Shown here: one piece after another, positions 1 through 9,347 of the stretch | Layout of the letters: every line of letters starts with the position of its first letter | Position numbering within the stretch: position 1 is the stretch's first letter | NCBI GenBank assembly: GCA_014138095.1 | Contig: JACGXE010000009.1 | Location: 62,001 to 126,000 of the forward strand | Direction: 5' to 3' | DNA: 64,000 nucleotides | Source of the DNA: Ochrobactrum sp. RH2CCR150 | Lineage (GTDB): Bacteria; Pseudomonadota; Alphaproteobacteria; Rhizobiales; Rhizobiaceae | Position numbers and translations under genes: made by a program | Notes under the pieces: generated by a model | What the model was told of the DNA's origin: nothing | Databases searched by the model: none | The model's input: only the letters and a program-made list of their open reading frames with translations

Positions 1-244
1 GGTTTTATATGAAAAAGATATTCTTTGCATTGCTGATGTCTTTACTCGGCGTTTCTTTTCCGTAGAATTTCTGCCTTCGGATGCTTATATAAGCCTGTAA
101 TCGGGCGCGGGCGCTGAAACGCTTTCACCCTGCGGACGGATTGAGGTATATTGGCCAAACGACTTGCAATTCATGGCGCGATCGGTTAACAGCGCGCCTA
201 TTCCACACACGGGATTGGGCTTTTGTCGGGAGAAATCCGGCAAG

Positions 245-284
245 AACCTCCGGTGGCGAGCAATCGCCTCAGCCCGTGGAGGTT
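245..284 (+). promoter_or_regulatory. Structured leader of rpsB, candidate r-protein autoregulation site
   Basis: An outer helix pairs 245-251 (AACCTCC) with 278-284 (GGAGGTT). Inside it 255-259 (GGCGA) pairs with 264-268 (TCGCC) around a GCAA tetraloop of the GNRA class. The structure ends 22 bases before the rpsB start, just ahead of the purine-rich ribosome site (291-299). S2 is known to repress its own leader in enterobacteria; a similar role here is inference from position and fold. Confidence 0.4.
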
Positions 285-306
285 AAACCGGAAAAGGAAA
301 ATAAAG

Positions 307-1077
307 ATGGCATTGCCTGATTTCAGCATGCGCCAGCTTCTGGAAGCTGGTGTTCACTTCGGCCACCAGACCCACCGCTGGAACCCGAAGATGGCGCCTT
401 TCATCTATGGCGCTCGTAACAACATCCACATCATGGACCTGTCCCAGACCGTTCCTCTGCTGCACAACGCGCTGAAGATCGTTTCGGACACCGTTGCTCG
501 CGGCGGTCGCGTTCTGTTCGTCGGCACGAAGCGTCAGGCTTCGGACATCATCGCCGATGCAGCAAACCGTTCGGCTCAGTACTACGTCAACGCCCGCTGG
601 CTCGGCGGCATGATGACCAACTGGAAGACGATCTCCAACTCGATCCAGCGTCTGCGCAAGCTCGACGAACTTCTGGCCGGCGAAGGCCAGGGCTTCACCA
701 AGAAGGAACTTCTGAACCTTCAGCGTGAGCGTGAAAAGCTTGACCGCGCACTCGGCGGCATCAAGGATATGGGTTCGGTTCCTGACCTGATCTTCATCAT
801 CGACACCAACAAGGAAGCAATTGCTATCCAGGAAGCCAAGCGTCTTGGCATTCCGGTTGTTGCCGTGATCGATTCGAACTGCGATCCGGACCAGATCGAC
901 TACCCGATCCCGGGCAACGACGACGCCGCACGCGCTATCTCGCTCTATTGCGATTTGATTGCACGCGCTGCTCTCGACGGTATTGCTCGCCAGCAGGGCG
1001 CAATGGGCATCGACATCGGTGCGCAGGCTGAAGCTCCGGTTGAGCCAGCTCTCGAAGCTCCGGCTGAAGGCGCTTAA
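307..1077 (+). CDS. rpsB: 30S ribosomal protein S2
   Basis: Structural protein of the small ribosomal subunit. The 256-residue product begins [20 protein letters not shown] and contains the S2 hallmarks [25 protein letters not shown] and the late motif [12 protein letters not shown]. An upstream in-frame start exists at 223, but 307 has the ribosome site (GGAAAAGGAAA) and gives the family N-terminus. The C-terminal 20 residues are alanine/glutamate/proline rich, as is common in alphaproteobacterial S2. It is first in the rpsB-tsf-pyrH-frr cluster, with tsf 193 bases downstream. Confidence 0.98.
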   Translation: MALPDFSMRQLLEAGVHFGHQTHRWNPKMAPFIYGARNNIHIMDLSQTVPLLHNALKIVSDTVARGGRVLFVGTKRQASDIIADAANRSAQYYVNARWLGGMMTNWKTISNSIQRLRKLDELLAGEGQGFTKKELLNLQREREKLDRALGGIKDMGSVPDLIFIIDTNKEAIAIQEAKRLGIPVVAVIDSNCDPDQIDYPIPGNDDAARAISLYCDLIARAALDGIARQQGAMGIDIGAQAEAPVEPALEAPAEGA

Positions 1078-1092
1078 TCAGCGCATGATTTC

Positions 1093-1128
1093 ATCCATCC
1101 GTCATATCTCTGATAGAGGCGGATGGAT
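1093..1128 (+). terminator. Inverted repeat after rpsB
   Basis: A 9-bp perfect stem (1093-1101 ATCCATCCG with 1120-1128 CGGATGGAT) lies 15 bases after the rpsB stop. No T run follows, so it may be an attenuator, processing site or RNA-stability element rather than a simple terminator. Confidence 0.4.
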
Positions 1129-1225
1129 AATCTCGTTTCATTCCGGCGCAGATGCGTGATTCCGAAGCACGTTTAACGATTTTCGGGCAAAACACGCTAC
1201 GTCAAAATGGCGCCGGTTCAAAGTT

Positions 1226-1246
1226 GGCACACCCATTCGGTGTGCC
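1226..1246 (+). promoter_or_regulatory. Hairpin in the tsf leader
   Basis: A perfect 8-bp stem, GGCACACC/GGTGTGCC, closes a 5-base loop and ends 24 bases before the tsf start codon. It lies between rpsB and tsf, where EF-Ts output could be set apart from S2. The function is not known. Confidence 0.4.
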
Positions 1247-1270
1247 TTCGCTTTCGTGAAAGGCGACACA

Positions 1271-2188
1271 ATGAGCATTTCCGCATCTCAGGTTAAAGAA
1301 CTCCGCGAACTGACCGGCGCTGGCATGATGGACTGCAAGGCAGCTCTTGCAGAAACCAATGGCGACATCGAAGCCGCTGTCGATTGGCTGCGCGCCAAGG
1401 GCATTGCAAAGGCCGACAAGAAGGCTGGCCGTACGGCTGCTGAAGGTCTGGTTGGCGTTGCATCTTCCGGCAACAAGGCTGTTGTCGTTGAAGTCAACTC
1501 CGAAACCGACTTCGTTGCCCGCAACGACGCTTTCCAGGATCTGGTTCGCAAGATCGCCCAGGCTGCTCTGGCAACCGACGGTTCGACCGAAGCTGTGGCC
1601 AACGCCAATGTCGACGGCAAGTCCGTCACCGAAACTGCCAAGGACGCAGTTGCAACCATCGGCGAAAACATCAGCTTCCGTCGTTCGGCTGCCCTCAGCG
1701 TTTCGCAGGGTACCGTTGCAACCTACATCCACAACGGCGTTGCTGACGGTCTCGGCAAGCTCGGCGTTCTGGTTGCTATCGAAACCGCTGGCGATGCAGA
1801 AGCTGCAAACGCATTCGGCCGTCAGGTTGCCATGCACGTTGCCGCTATCAACCCGCTCGCGCTGACCGCTGAAGACGTTGATCCGGCTGCCGCTGAACGC
1901 GAAAAGTCGATCTTCATCGAGCAGGCTCGTGAATCCGGCAAGCCGGACAACATCATCGAAAAGATGATCGAAGGCCGTATGCGCAAGTTCTACGAAGAAG
2001 TTGTTCTTCTTTCGCAGGCTTTCGTCATCAATCCGGACCTGACGGTTGCAGCTGCCCTCAAGGAAGCTGAAAAGACCATTGGCGCACCGGCTAAGATCGT
2101 CGGCTTTGCCCGCGTCGCTCTCGGCGAAGGCATCGAAAAGGAAGAAAGCGATTTCGCTGCTGAAGTCGCTGCTGCTGCCAAGGGCTAA
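1271..2188 (+). CDS. tsf: Elongation factor Ts
   Basis: Nucleotide exchange factor that regenerates EF-Tu-GTP in the cytoplasm. The 305-residue product shows the N-terminal UBA-like domain and both classic signatures: [16 protein letters not shown] near residue 12 and the [12 protein letters not shown] motif near residue 75, followed by paired dimerisation modules. The start is placed at [14 protein letters not shown], five codons inside the longest open frame, because this matches the family N-terminus. It lies in the conserved order rpsB-tsf-pyrH. Confidence 0.98.
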   Translation: MSISASQVKELRELTGAGMMDCKAALAETNGDIEAAVDWLRAKGIAKADKKAGRTAAEGLVGVASSGNKAVVVEVNSETDFVARNDAFQDLVRKIAQAALATDGSTEAVANANVDGKSVTETAKDAVATIGENISFRRSAALSVSQGTVATYIHNGVADGLGKLGVLVAIETAGDAEAANAFGRQVAMHVAAINPLALTAEDVDPAAAEREKSIFIEQARESGKPDNIIEKMIEGRMRKFYEEVVLLSQAFVINPDLTVAAALKEAEKTIGAPAKIVGFARVALGEGIEKEESDFAAEVAAAAKG

Positions 2189-2204
2189 TCAGCTCTTTCT
2201 TCCT

Positions 2205-2228
2205 CTGAAAGCGACTTTCTGCTTTCAG
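2205..2228 (+). other. Perfect inverted repeat after tsf
   Basis: CTGAAAGC (2205-2212) and GCTTTCAG (2221-2228) form an 8-bp stem with an 8-base loop. It is the first of two hairpins in the tsf-pyrH gap. No clear T run follows. Confidence 0.35.
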
Positions 2229-2261
2229 AACAGGCTTTAGCCTGAAAAGGCTTTTGATTAT

Positions 2262-2293
2262 GAAGGGCATCGCGTGACAACGCGGTGCCCTTC
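2262..2293 (+). terminator. Long hairpin between tsf and pyrH
   Basis: A 13-bp stem with one G-U pair (2262-2274 with 2281-2293) closes a 6-base loop. It lies about 50 bases before the pyrH start. A T run is absent, so intrinsic termination is uncertain; partial termination or RNA processing between the two genes fits as well. Confidence 0.4.
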
Positions 2294-2345
2294 GTGTATC
2301 GGAACCCAACACAATCACTTTATTTCGATCAGCGGAGAGCATTCC

Positions 2346-3068
2346 ATGTCCGGCAAGCCCGCCTACAAGCGTGTCCTTTTGAAAGCCTCGGGCGAGGCAT
2401 TGATGGGCAGTCAGGGTTTCGGCATTGATGTATCCGTTGCAGACCGGATCGCTAACGATATCAAGCAGGCGCGCCTGCTGGGCATCGAAGTCGGCGTGGT
2501 GATCGGCGGCGGAAATATTTTTCGCGGCGTAGCGGTGGCTTCCAAGGGCGGCGACCGCGTGACCGGCGACCATATGGGCATGTTGGCGACAGTGATCAAT
2601 TCACTGGCGCTGCGCACCTCGCTGCACAAGATCGGCGTCGATGCCGTTGTTCTCTCCGCCATAGCAATGCCTGAAATCTGCGAGAGCTTCTCGCAGCGTC
2701 AGGCTACGGCCTATATGGACGAGGGCAAAGTGGTGATTTTCGCGGGCGGTACCGGTAATCCGTTCTTCACGACCGACTCTGCTGCTGCGTTGCGCGCGGC
2801 GGAAATCGAAGCAGATGCGCTGTTGAAGGGCACGCAGGTTGACGGCATCTATTCGGCTGATCCGAAAAAGGACCCGACCGCGACACGTTTCGACACACTC
2901 ACCCACAAGGAAGTTCTCGATCGCGGCCTGGCTGTCATGGATACGGCTGCCGTCGCCCTTGCGCGCGAGAACAACATTCCGATAATAGTCTATTCCATCC
3001 ATGAAAACGGCGGCTTGGCCGAAATTCTGCAAGGCAAGGGACGTTGCACGATCGTTTCCGACAATTGA
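2346..3068 (+). CDS. pyrH: UMP kinase
   Basis: Phosphorylates UMP to UDP with ATP, in pyrimidine nucleotide synthesis. The 240-residue product is a bacterial amino-acid-kinase-fold UMPK: KRVLLKASGEAL near residue 8, GVVIGGGNIFRG near residue 50, and FAGGTGNPFFTTDSAAALRA near residue 130. The start at 2346 follows GGAGAGCATTCC; the open frame extends upstream but the family N-terminus is MSGKPAYKRVLLK. The order pyrH then frr is conserved in bacteria. Confidence 0.98.
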   Translation: MSGKPAYKRVLLKASGEALMGSQGFGIDVSVADRIANDIKQARLLGIEVGVVIGGGNIFRGVAVASKGGDRVTGDHMGMLATVINSLALRTSLHKIGVDAVVLSAIAMPEICESFSQRQATAYMDEGKVVIFAGGTGNPFFTTDSAAALRAAEIEADALLKGTQVDGIYSADPKKDPTATRFDTLTHKEVLDRGLAVMDTAAVALARENNIPIIVYSIHENGGLAEILQGKGRCTIVSDN

Positions 3069-3117
3069 TCAACGATGATCGTTCACATGTCTTGCTGCGT
3101 ATCGAAGGAGAATATGC

Positions 3118-3678
3118 ATGAGTGATGCTTTTGACATCAACGACCTGAAACGCCGCATGGAAGGCGCAGTCAATTCTTTGAAGCACGATCTGAACGGTCT
3201 TCGCACCGGTCGTGCTTCCGCAAGCCTGCTTGAGCCGATCACCATCGAAGCCTATGGCGCGACGATGCCGATCAATCAGGTTGCCAATATCACTGTTCCT
3301 GAATCGCGCATGCTTTCGGTTTCCGTCTGGGACAAAAGCATGGTTGGCGCTGTCGAACGCGCTATCCGTGATTCCGGTCTGGGCCTCAACCCGATTACCG
3401 ACGGCATGACGCTGCGTATTCCGCTTCCGGAGCTGAACGAACAGCGCCGTAAGGAACTGGTCAAGATCGCGCATCAATATGCCGAGCAGGGCCGTATCGC
3501 CGCACGTCACGTGCGCCGCGATGGCATGGACACGCTGAAAAAGCTGGAGAAGGACGGCGACATCAGTCAGGATGACAGCCGCGTTCTGTCCGAAAAAGTG
3601 CAGAAGCTGACCGACGACACCATTGCTGAAATGGATAAGGTCGTTGCCGTCAAGGAAGGCGAAATCATGCAGGTCTAG
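3118..3678 (+). CDS. frr: Ribosome recycling factor
   Basis: Works with EF-G to split post-termination ribosomes. The product has 186 residues, a typical length, with the conserved core [14 protein letters not shown] near residue 27 and the C-terminal helix segment ending in [14 protein letters not shown] strong ribosome site (GAAGGAG) precedes the ATG. It starts 49 bases after pyrH and is followed closely by uppS, so pyrH-frr-uppS are probably co-transcribed. Confidence 0.98.
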   Translation: MSDAFDINDLKRRMEGAVNSLKHDLNGLRTGRASASLLEPITIEAYGATMPINQVANITVPESRMLSVSVWDKSMVGAVERAIRDSGLGLNPITDGMTLRIPLPELNEQRRKELVKIAHQYAEQGRIAARHVRRDGMDTLKKLEKDGDISQDDSRVLSEKVQKLTDDTIAEMDKVVAVKEGEIMQV

Positions 3679-3712
3679 GACCTGTGTGATTATCGTATAG
3701 GGAGAGCCAGGA

Positions 3713-4477
3713 ATGTCCGATCCGCGCCACATCGCCATTATTATGGATGGCAATGGCCGTTGGGCGAAGGCGCGTGGCCTGCCACGCAGCGCCGGGCATC
3801 GTGCTGGCGTTGAGGCTTTGCGCGAAACGGTGCGGGCGGCAGGTGACCGCGGTCTTGGCTATCTCACGCTTTTTGCGTTTTCTTCCGAAAACTGGTCGCG
3901 GCCGAGCGGTGAGGTCAATGACCTGCTCGGTCTGCTCAAGCTGTTCATTCGCCGCGACCTTGCCGACCTTCATCGGAATAATGTGAAGGTCAGCATTATT
4001 GGTGAGCGGGAAGGGCTGACCGACGATATTCGTGGTCTTCTTACCGAGGCGGAAGCCCTGACCCGCCGCAACACCGGCCTCAATCTGGTGATTGCCTTCA
4101 ATTACGGTTCACGCGACGAGATCGTCCGCGCAGTCAAGAGCCTGGCGCGCGATGTCGCTGCCGGTCTTCTGGATCCGTCGTCGATTTCCGCCGAGCTGAT
4201 CTCAGCCAATCTCGATACGGCTTCCATGCCCGACCCGGACCTTATCATCCGTACCAGCGGTGAGATGCGCCTGTCGAATTTTCTGCTTTGGCAGGCTGCC
4301 TATGCGGAATTCCTGTTTACGCCGGGGCACTGGCCGGATTTCCGTCCCGCGGATCTTGATGCTGCCTATGAAGTGTTCCGCCAGCGCGAACGTCGCTTTG
4401 GTGGTGTCGAGGCGCGGAGCAATCTTGAAACCAGCCTCGAAGATTGTGAAGAGGGCAGCCGGGCTATCGGGCAATAG
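3713..4477 (+). CDS. uppS: Isoprenyl transferase (undecaprenyl diphosphate synthase type)
   Basis: cis-Prenyltransferase that condenses isopentenyl diphosphate onto farnesyl diphosphate to make the C55 carrier lipid for peptidoglycan and LPS. The 254-residue protein has the catalytic Asp12 in [14 protein letters not shown], the substrate motif FAFSSENW, and the C-terminal [15 protein letters not shown] signature (many homologues have Q where M stands). It is cytoplasmic and membrane-associated. A ribosome site (AGGGAGAG) lies just upstream, 34 bases after frr. Confidence 0.96.
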   Translation: MSDPRHIAIIMDGNGRWAKARGLPRSAGHRAGVEALRETVRAAGDRGLGYLTLFAFSSENWSRPSGEVNDLLGLLKLFIRRDLADLHRNNVKVSIIGEREGLTDDIRGLLTEAEALTRRNTGLNLVIAFNYGSRDEIVRAVKSLARDVAAGLLDPSSISAELISANLDTASMPDPDLIIRTSGEMRLSNFLLWQAAYAEFLFTPGHWPDFRPADLDAAYEVFRQRERRFGGVEARSNLETSLEDCEEGSRAIGQ

Positions 4478-4569
4478 ATGTCATGACTGATCGTTTTGCT
4501 GCCATGCTTCTCTGTTGCCGTGTTCCATCGCATCGCATGCCCTGACGCAGCGCAAGCCGAAAGGTCTCA

Positions 4570-5382
4570 ATGTCCAATCTGCAAACCCGTATTCTCACCG
4601 CCATCGTACTCGGCGCAGCGGCCTTATGGCTGACCTGGCTAGGCGGGTTGGGTTTCACGCTTTTCGCAATCGCTATCGGTCTGGCGATGTTCTACGAATG
4701 GACAGCACTGAGTGCTCCGCGTCAAAGCTCGTTTTCCCGGATGTTCGGTTGGGCTTGGCTGGTTCTGACGAGCGTTCTTTTGATTCTGGATCGCAGTGCC
4801 CTGCTGACCATCGGTACGCTTCTACTTGGAACACTGATTCTTCTTGCCACCCAGTGGAAAACCGGTCGGGCCTGGCCCGCAGCCGGGCTTTTCTATGCCG
4901 GGTTTTCGGCAATATCGCTGTCGCTGCTGCGTGGTGACGAGCCTTTTGGCTTCACGGCCATCGTCTTTCTGTTCGCCGTCGTGTGGTCCACGGACATTGC
5001 GGCCTATTTCAATGGCCGCGCCTTGGGCGGCCCGAAGCTGGCGCCGCGTTTTTCCCCTAACAAGACGTGGTCTGGCGCCATTGGCGGTGCTGCGGCGGCT
5101 GTTGCAGGCGGCATTCTGGTCGCTTCACTGGTGGCAACACCGGGCAGCCTGATTGTCCCGCTTCTGGCTTTGTTGCTTTCCATCGTTTCCCAAATCGGCG
5201 ATCTGGCCGAATCCTGGGTGAAGCGTCAGTTCGGTGCGAAAGATTCGGGGCGTCTTCTGCCGGGTCATGGCGGGGTGCTTGATCGCGTCGACGGGCTTGT
5301 CGCCGCCGCTGCACTTCTATACCTCTTTGGTGCCGTGATTGCAGAGCCGGATGTGCCATCTGCAATCTTCTTCAGTTTCTAA
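4570..5382 (+). CDS. cdsA: Phosphatidate cytidylyltransferase
   Basis: Makes CDP-diacylglycerol from phosphatidic acid and CTP, the branch point of phospholipid synthesis. The 270-residue product is a polytopic inner-membrane protein with about seven or eight hydrophobic segments. It carries the complete CDS signature near residues 215-240: SWVKRQFGAKDSGRLLPGHG followed by GVLDRVDG. In many alphaproteobacteria dxr follows cdsA; here rseP follows directly, 85 bases downstream. Confidence 0.96.
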   Translation: MSNLQTRILTAIVLGAAALWLTWLGGLGFTLFAIAIGLAMFYEWTALSAPRQSSFSRMFGWAWLVLTSVLLILDRSALLTIGTLLLGTLILLATQWKTGRAWPAAGLFYAGFSAISLSLLRGDEPFGFTAIVFLFAVVWSTDIAAYFNGRALGGPKLAPRFSPNKTWSGAIGGAAAAVAGGILVASLVATPGSLIVPLLALLLSIVSQIGDLAESWVKRQFGAKDSGRLLPGHGGVLDRVDGLVAAAALLYLFGAVIAEPDVPSAIFFSF

Positions 5383-5467
5383 GCGGCCAACGATTCGTAG
5401 AGTACGAGGATCGACGCGCCGGTTGAGGGCGCAGTCGATCAACGGGTGATTTGTAAGGAGTAGTGAT

Positions 5468-6607
5468 TTGCAGGAGGCTCTGGCCTTTTTCTTCGGCGGT
5501 GAAAGCCTGCTTGTCGGGACAATCGTACCGTTCCTTTTCGTTCTTACAGTCGTCGTTTTCGTGCATGAGATGGGGCATTATCTTGTCGCACGATGGTGCG
5601 GCATCGGTGCACAGGCCTTTTCAATCGGCTTCGGGCCGGAACTGCTCGGCTTTACGGATCGTCGTGGCACGCGCTGGAAGCTTTCTGCGATTCCGCTTGG
5701 CGGCTATGTGAAGTTCATCGGCGATGAAAGCGAAACCAGTTCGCCTGTCGGTGTGGATAACAATGCGCTGAGCGAAGAAGACCGCAAGCGTGCGTTTCAT
5801 ACGCAACCAGTGTGGAAGCGTGCGGCAACGGTTTTCGCCGGTCCTGCCTTCAATATTATTCTGACGATTGTCATTTTCAGCGTTTTCTTTGCACTCTACG
5901 GACGCCAGATCGCTGATCCGCTGATTGCTGGCGTACAGCCTAACAGCCCCGCAGCCGCAGCGGGTTTCGAACCCGGTGATCGCTTTATCAGCGTCGAGGG
6001 AGAGAAGATCACCACTTTTGCCGATGTGCAGCGCATCGTTTCGGGCCGGGCAGGCGATACGCTCGACTTCACCGTTGAGCGCGGCGGCAAGATGGTTGAT
6101 CTCAAGGCAACGCCCGCGACGGTCGAGCGCGTAGATCCGCTCGGCAACAAGGTGAAGCTCGGCGCGATTGGCGTGGAAACCACGGAAGCGGTCGGCAATT
6201 TCCGCCGTATTGAATACGGCCCGCTCGAATCAGTGGGGCAGGCGGTGATGGAGACCGGCTTCATCATCAGCCGTACGGGTGAGTTTTTCACACGTTTCGC
6301 TTTTGGCCGAGAGGATAAGTGCCAACTGGGTGGACCGGTCAAAATCGCCAATATGGCGAGCAAGGCGGCAAGTGCCGGCTTCGACTGGTTGATACAATTG
6401 ACGGCTATGCTCTCCATCGGGATCGGGCTTTTGAACCTGTTTCCCCTGCCGCCGCTGGATGGCGGGCACCTGGTTTTCTACGCTGTGGAAGCAATCAAGG
6501 GGAGCCCGGTGTCACCGGGAGCGCAGGAGATTTTCTACCGCATCGGATTCCTTCTTGTGATGGGATTTATGGGGTTCGTACTTTTCAACGACCTCTTTGC
6601 CTGCTAG
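5468..6607 (+). CDS. rseP: RIP zinc metalloprotease RseP, site-2 protease
   Basis: Intramembrane metalloprotease that cleaves membrane-anchored substrates such as anti-sigma factors. The 379-residue protein has the HEMGH zinc motif in the first membrane segment (about residue 35), one PDZ domain (about 140-205) and the second metal motif in NLFPLPPLDGGHL (about residue 325). The start codon is TTG, supported by AAGGAG seven bases upstream. In other bacteria the locus also carries dxr, which is absent here. bamA follows after a long gap. Confidence 0.95.
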   Translation: MQEALAFFFGGESLLVGTIVPFLFVLTVVVFVHEMGHYLVARWCGIGAQAFSIGFGPELLGFTDRRGTRWKLSAIPLGGYVKFIGDESETSSPVGVDNNALSEEDRKRAFHTQPVWKRAATVFAGPAFNIILTIVIFSVFFALYGRQIADPLIAGVQPNSPAAAAGFEPGDRFISVEGEKITTFADVQRIVSGRAGDTLDFTVERGGKMVDLKATPATVERVDPLGNKVKLGAIGVETTEAVGNFRRIEYGPLESVGQAVMETGFIISRTGEFFTRFAFGREDKCQLGGPVKIANMASKAASAGFDWLIQLTAMLSIGIGLLNLFPLPPLDGGHLVFYAVEAIKGSPVSPGAQEIFYRIGFLLVMGFMGFVLFNDLFAC

Positions 6608-6975
6608 ATCAATTGCCGACTGTCTCAGGCAGCGGTCCTAGGAATTGAAATCTTGGGGGATGACGATCTTGGGGTTTATTGGCTAGACCGGCTTGTCCGG
6701 TTAAGCTGACTGCAGTGAGGCGACGCTTTGTCCGACGGAGGCCGGGCAAGGTGTTAAACAGAAGTGAACATTGGGAGCGACGACCGGAAAAGCTAAGCAA
6801 TCTGTTTACCATAACTCACAATTCGCGTGGCACGGATGCCACGCTTGTTGCCTAAGTAAACAGAATTTAACCGCAACGCTTGCTTGTATGGAAAAACCGG
6901 ATAATACGGTTGTATCTGTACGCATTTTTCTGGGTTAATCGTCCCGGGGACAGAAAACGAAGGTTCGGAAAGCCT
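6608..6975. other. Long rseP-bamA intergenic region
   Basis: 368 bases without a supported gene. It holds a small hairpin (6687-6691 with 6697-6701), the nested inverted repeat at 6802-6863, and presumably the bamA promoter. No convincing -35/-10 pair was identified by eye. Confidence 0.6.
6802..6863. promoter_or_regulatory. Nested inverted repeats upstream of bamA
   Basis: The outer 8-bp perfect repeat is CTGTTTAC (6802-6809) with GTAAACAG (6856-6863). It encloses an 8-bp stem, GCGTGGCA (6825-6832) with TGCCACGC (6837-6844), around a CGGA loop. The block ends 112 bases before the bamA start. It could be a protein-binding operator, a terminator for rseP, or a folded leader. No T run follows. 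Confidence 0.4.
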
Positions 6976-9333
6976 ATGACGGCAAGTTCTAAATTCTTTG
7001 GCGCCGCGTCCGCGCTCGCCATGTCGGTGGCTCTAGTGGCTTCGGGTACTGCAGCGCTCTCGCTGGCATCCGTGAATGTCGCGGAAGCTGCCGTTGTGAG
7101 CCGTATCGACGTTCGCGGCAATACGCGTGTTGATGCACAGTCCATTCGTGACAACATCGACATTCGTCCAGGCAAAGCCTTCACCAGCGCTGATATCGAT
7201 GCCGCGGTGAAGCGTCTGTTCGCCATGGGCCTGTTTTCGGATGTTCGCATCAATCAGTCCGGCAGCACGCTTGTCGTGACCGTGAGCGAGCGTTCCGTGG
7301 TCAACAATGTCCTGTTCCAGGGCAATAAGAAGATCAAGGATCCTGACCTGACGCGCGCCGTTCAGCTCAAGCCGCGTTCTCCTTACGATGCGGCGACGAT
7401 GGAATCGGATAAGGAAGCTATTAAGGCTGCCTATGCGCATATCGGACGCAGCGATGCGACCGTGAATGCACGCACCGTCGATCTCGGTCAGGGTCGCGTC
7501 AACGTTGTCTATGAAGTCAACGAAGGCTCGCGCACCAAGATTGAAAATATCGAATTCGTCGGCAATCAGGCCTATAGCGGTCGTCGTCTGCGCGATGTCA
7601 TTTCCACCAAGCGTTCGAACCCGCTGTCGTGGCTGACCCGTAACGACGTTTACGACGAAGGTCGTTTGCAGGCTGACGAAGAATCGCTGCGTCGCTTCTA
7701 TTACAATCGTGGCTATGCCGATTTCCGCGTCGTTTCGTCGAATGCGGTTCTCGATCCGTCCACCAACGAATACACGATCACGATTACGGTCGATGAAGGT
7801 CAGCGTTATACCTTCGGTGATGTGAGCGTCGAAAGCACCGTTGACGGCGTTGATACCAACGCGCTCGGCGGTCTTGTGAAGACCCGTTCGGGTCGCGCCT
7901 ACAGCGCCAAGGAAGTTGAAGATTCCGTTCTGGCTGTAACCGAAAGCGTTGCCGGTAGCGGTTATGCTTTTGCCAAGGTTGAGCCGCGCGGCGATCGTAA
8001 CTTCGAAAATCGCACGATTTCGGTTGTCTATAGCGTTGATCAGGGTCCGCGCGCTTACATTCAGCGCATTGAAATCCGCGGCAACGACAAGACCCGCGAT
8101 TACGTGATCCGTCGCGAGTTCGACATGAACGAAGGCGATGCCTTCAATCAGGTCATGGTGCAGCGCGCCAAGCGTCGCCTTGAAGCTCTGGACTTCTTCC
8201 AGACCGTAAATATCTCGACGGCGCCGGGCTCCGAGCCGGATCAGGTGATTCTGGTTGTCGACGTTGTTGAAAAATCGACGGGTGAATTCTCCATCGGTGG
8301 TGGCTACACCACGGGCGGCGAAACGCCGGGCGCGTCTGTTGAAGGTGCGATCACTGAGCGTAACTTCCTCGGTCGCGGCCAGTATATTCGTCTTAGCGCC
8401 GGCGCCGGTCAGGACGATATGCGTAACTACGGATTGTCCTTCACGGAACCTTATTTCCTCGGTTACCGTATGTCGGCGGGCTTCGATATTTTCCGTCGCA
8501 GCTATCGCGTGAACGACGACTACGATGTCGAGCAGACCGGTGGAACGATTCGTTTCGGTCTTCCGATTACCGAGAATTTCTCGGTCGGCCTCGCGTATAA
8601 CCTGGTTCAGGAAAAGTATGACCTGTTCCGCGATAACATCGATGGTTACTACGCTCCGGCTCTGGTTGAAGCGTCCGAGAATAGCCCATGGCTTCGTTCG
8701 TCTGTCAGCTACTCGCTGACATATAACTCCATTGACGACATGAAGAACCCGCATGACGGCCTCTACGGCAAGTTCACGCAGGAATTCGCAGGCCTTGGCG
8801 GCGATGCGAAGTTCATGAAGACGACCTTCAAGGGTAACTACTATAAGACGCTTGCTCAAGAAGCCGATATCGTCGGTATGCTGGGTCTCGGCGGTGGTTA
8901 TATCCATGAATTTGGTAGCGACGGCGTCCGTATTTTCGATCTGTTCAAGAACAATTCGGACATCATTCGCGGCTTCAAGTTCAACGGCATTGGTCGTTAC
9001 CAGGATTCGGCTAGCGGTCAGCGTTACTGGATGGGTGGTACGACCTATATCAACGGTACTGCCGAAGTGCAGTTCCCGATGCCTGTCGTGCCTGAAAGCC
9101 TTGGCATTCGTGGTGCATTCTTCGCGGATGCGGCAATGCTCTACGGCGGTGCGGATGAGTTGGGTGGCCAGCCTGTCCTCGGCGACGACAAGAAGCTTCG
9201 CGCTTCGGTCGGTCTCAGCCTGATGTGGGCTTCGCCGTTTGGTCCGCTCCGCTTCGACTACGCATTCCCGGTCGCGAAGGCTGATACCGATAAGGTTCAG
9301 AACTTCAACTTCGGTGTTTCGACCAAGTTCTAA
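6976..9333 (+). CDS. bamA: Outer membrane protein assembly factor BamA (Omp85)
   Basis: Core of the BAM complex that folds and inserts beta-barrel proteins into the outer membrane. The 785-residue precursor starts MTASSKFFGAASALAMSV and has a signal peptide ending near VNVAEA. Five POTRA domains occupy about residues 40-440 and a 16-strand barrel the rest, ending in the C-terminal aromatic signature NFGVSTKF. The open frame runs 32 codons further upstream, but 6976 gives a proper signal peptide. The order rseP-bamA-lpxD is conserved; an OmpH/Skp gene is not present between bamA and lpxD. Confidence 0.97.
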   Translation: MTASSKFFGAASALAMSVALVASGTAALSLASVNVAEAAVVSRIDVRGNTRVDAQSIRDNIDIRPGKAFTSADIDAAVKRLFAMGLFSDVRINQSGSTLVVTVSERSVVNNVLFQGNKKIKDPDLTRAVQLKPRSPYDAATMESDKEAIKAAYAHIGRSDATVNARTVDLGQGRVNVVYEVNEGSRTKIENIEFVGNQAYSGRRLRDVISTKRSNPLSWLTRNDVYDEGRLQADEESLRRFYYNRGYADFRVVSSNAVLDPSTNEYTITITVDEGQRYTFGDVSVESTVDGVDTNALGGLVKTRSGRAYSAKEVEDSVLAVTESVAGSGYAFAKVEPRGDRNFENRTISVVYSVDQGPRAYIQRIEIRGNDKTRDYVIRREFDMNEGDAFNQVMVQRAKRRLEALDFFQTVNISTAPGSEPDQVILVVDVVEKSTGEFSIGGGYTTGGETPGASVEGAITERNFLGRGQYIRLSAGAGQDDMRNYGLSFTEPYFLGYRMSAGFDIFRRSYRVNDDYDVEQTGGTIRFGLPITENFSVGLAYNLVQEKYDLFRDNIDGYYAPALVEASENSPWLRSSVSYSLTYNSIDDMKNPHDGLYGKFTQEFAGLGGDAKFMKTTFKGNYYKTLAQEADIVGMLGLGGGYIHEFGSDGVRIFDLFKNNSDIIRGFKFNGIGRYQDSASGQRYWMGGTTYINGTAEVQFPMPVVPESLGIRGAFFADAAMLYGGADELGGQPVLGDDKKLRASVGLSLMWASPFGPLRFDYAFPVAKADTDKVQNFNFGVSTKF

Positions 9334-9347
9334 CCGATTTGCCTTTC

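Noticed and set aside
7033-8907. A 624-codon minus-strand open frame inside bamA
   Set aside because: It is the antisense shadow of bamA, whose domains and C-terminal signature are clear. Long antisense frames are common in GC-rich genes.
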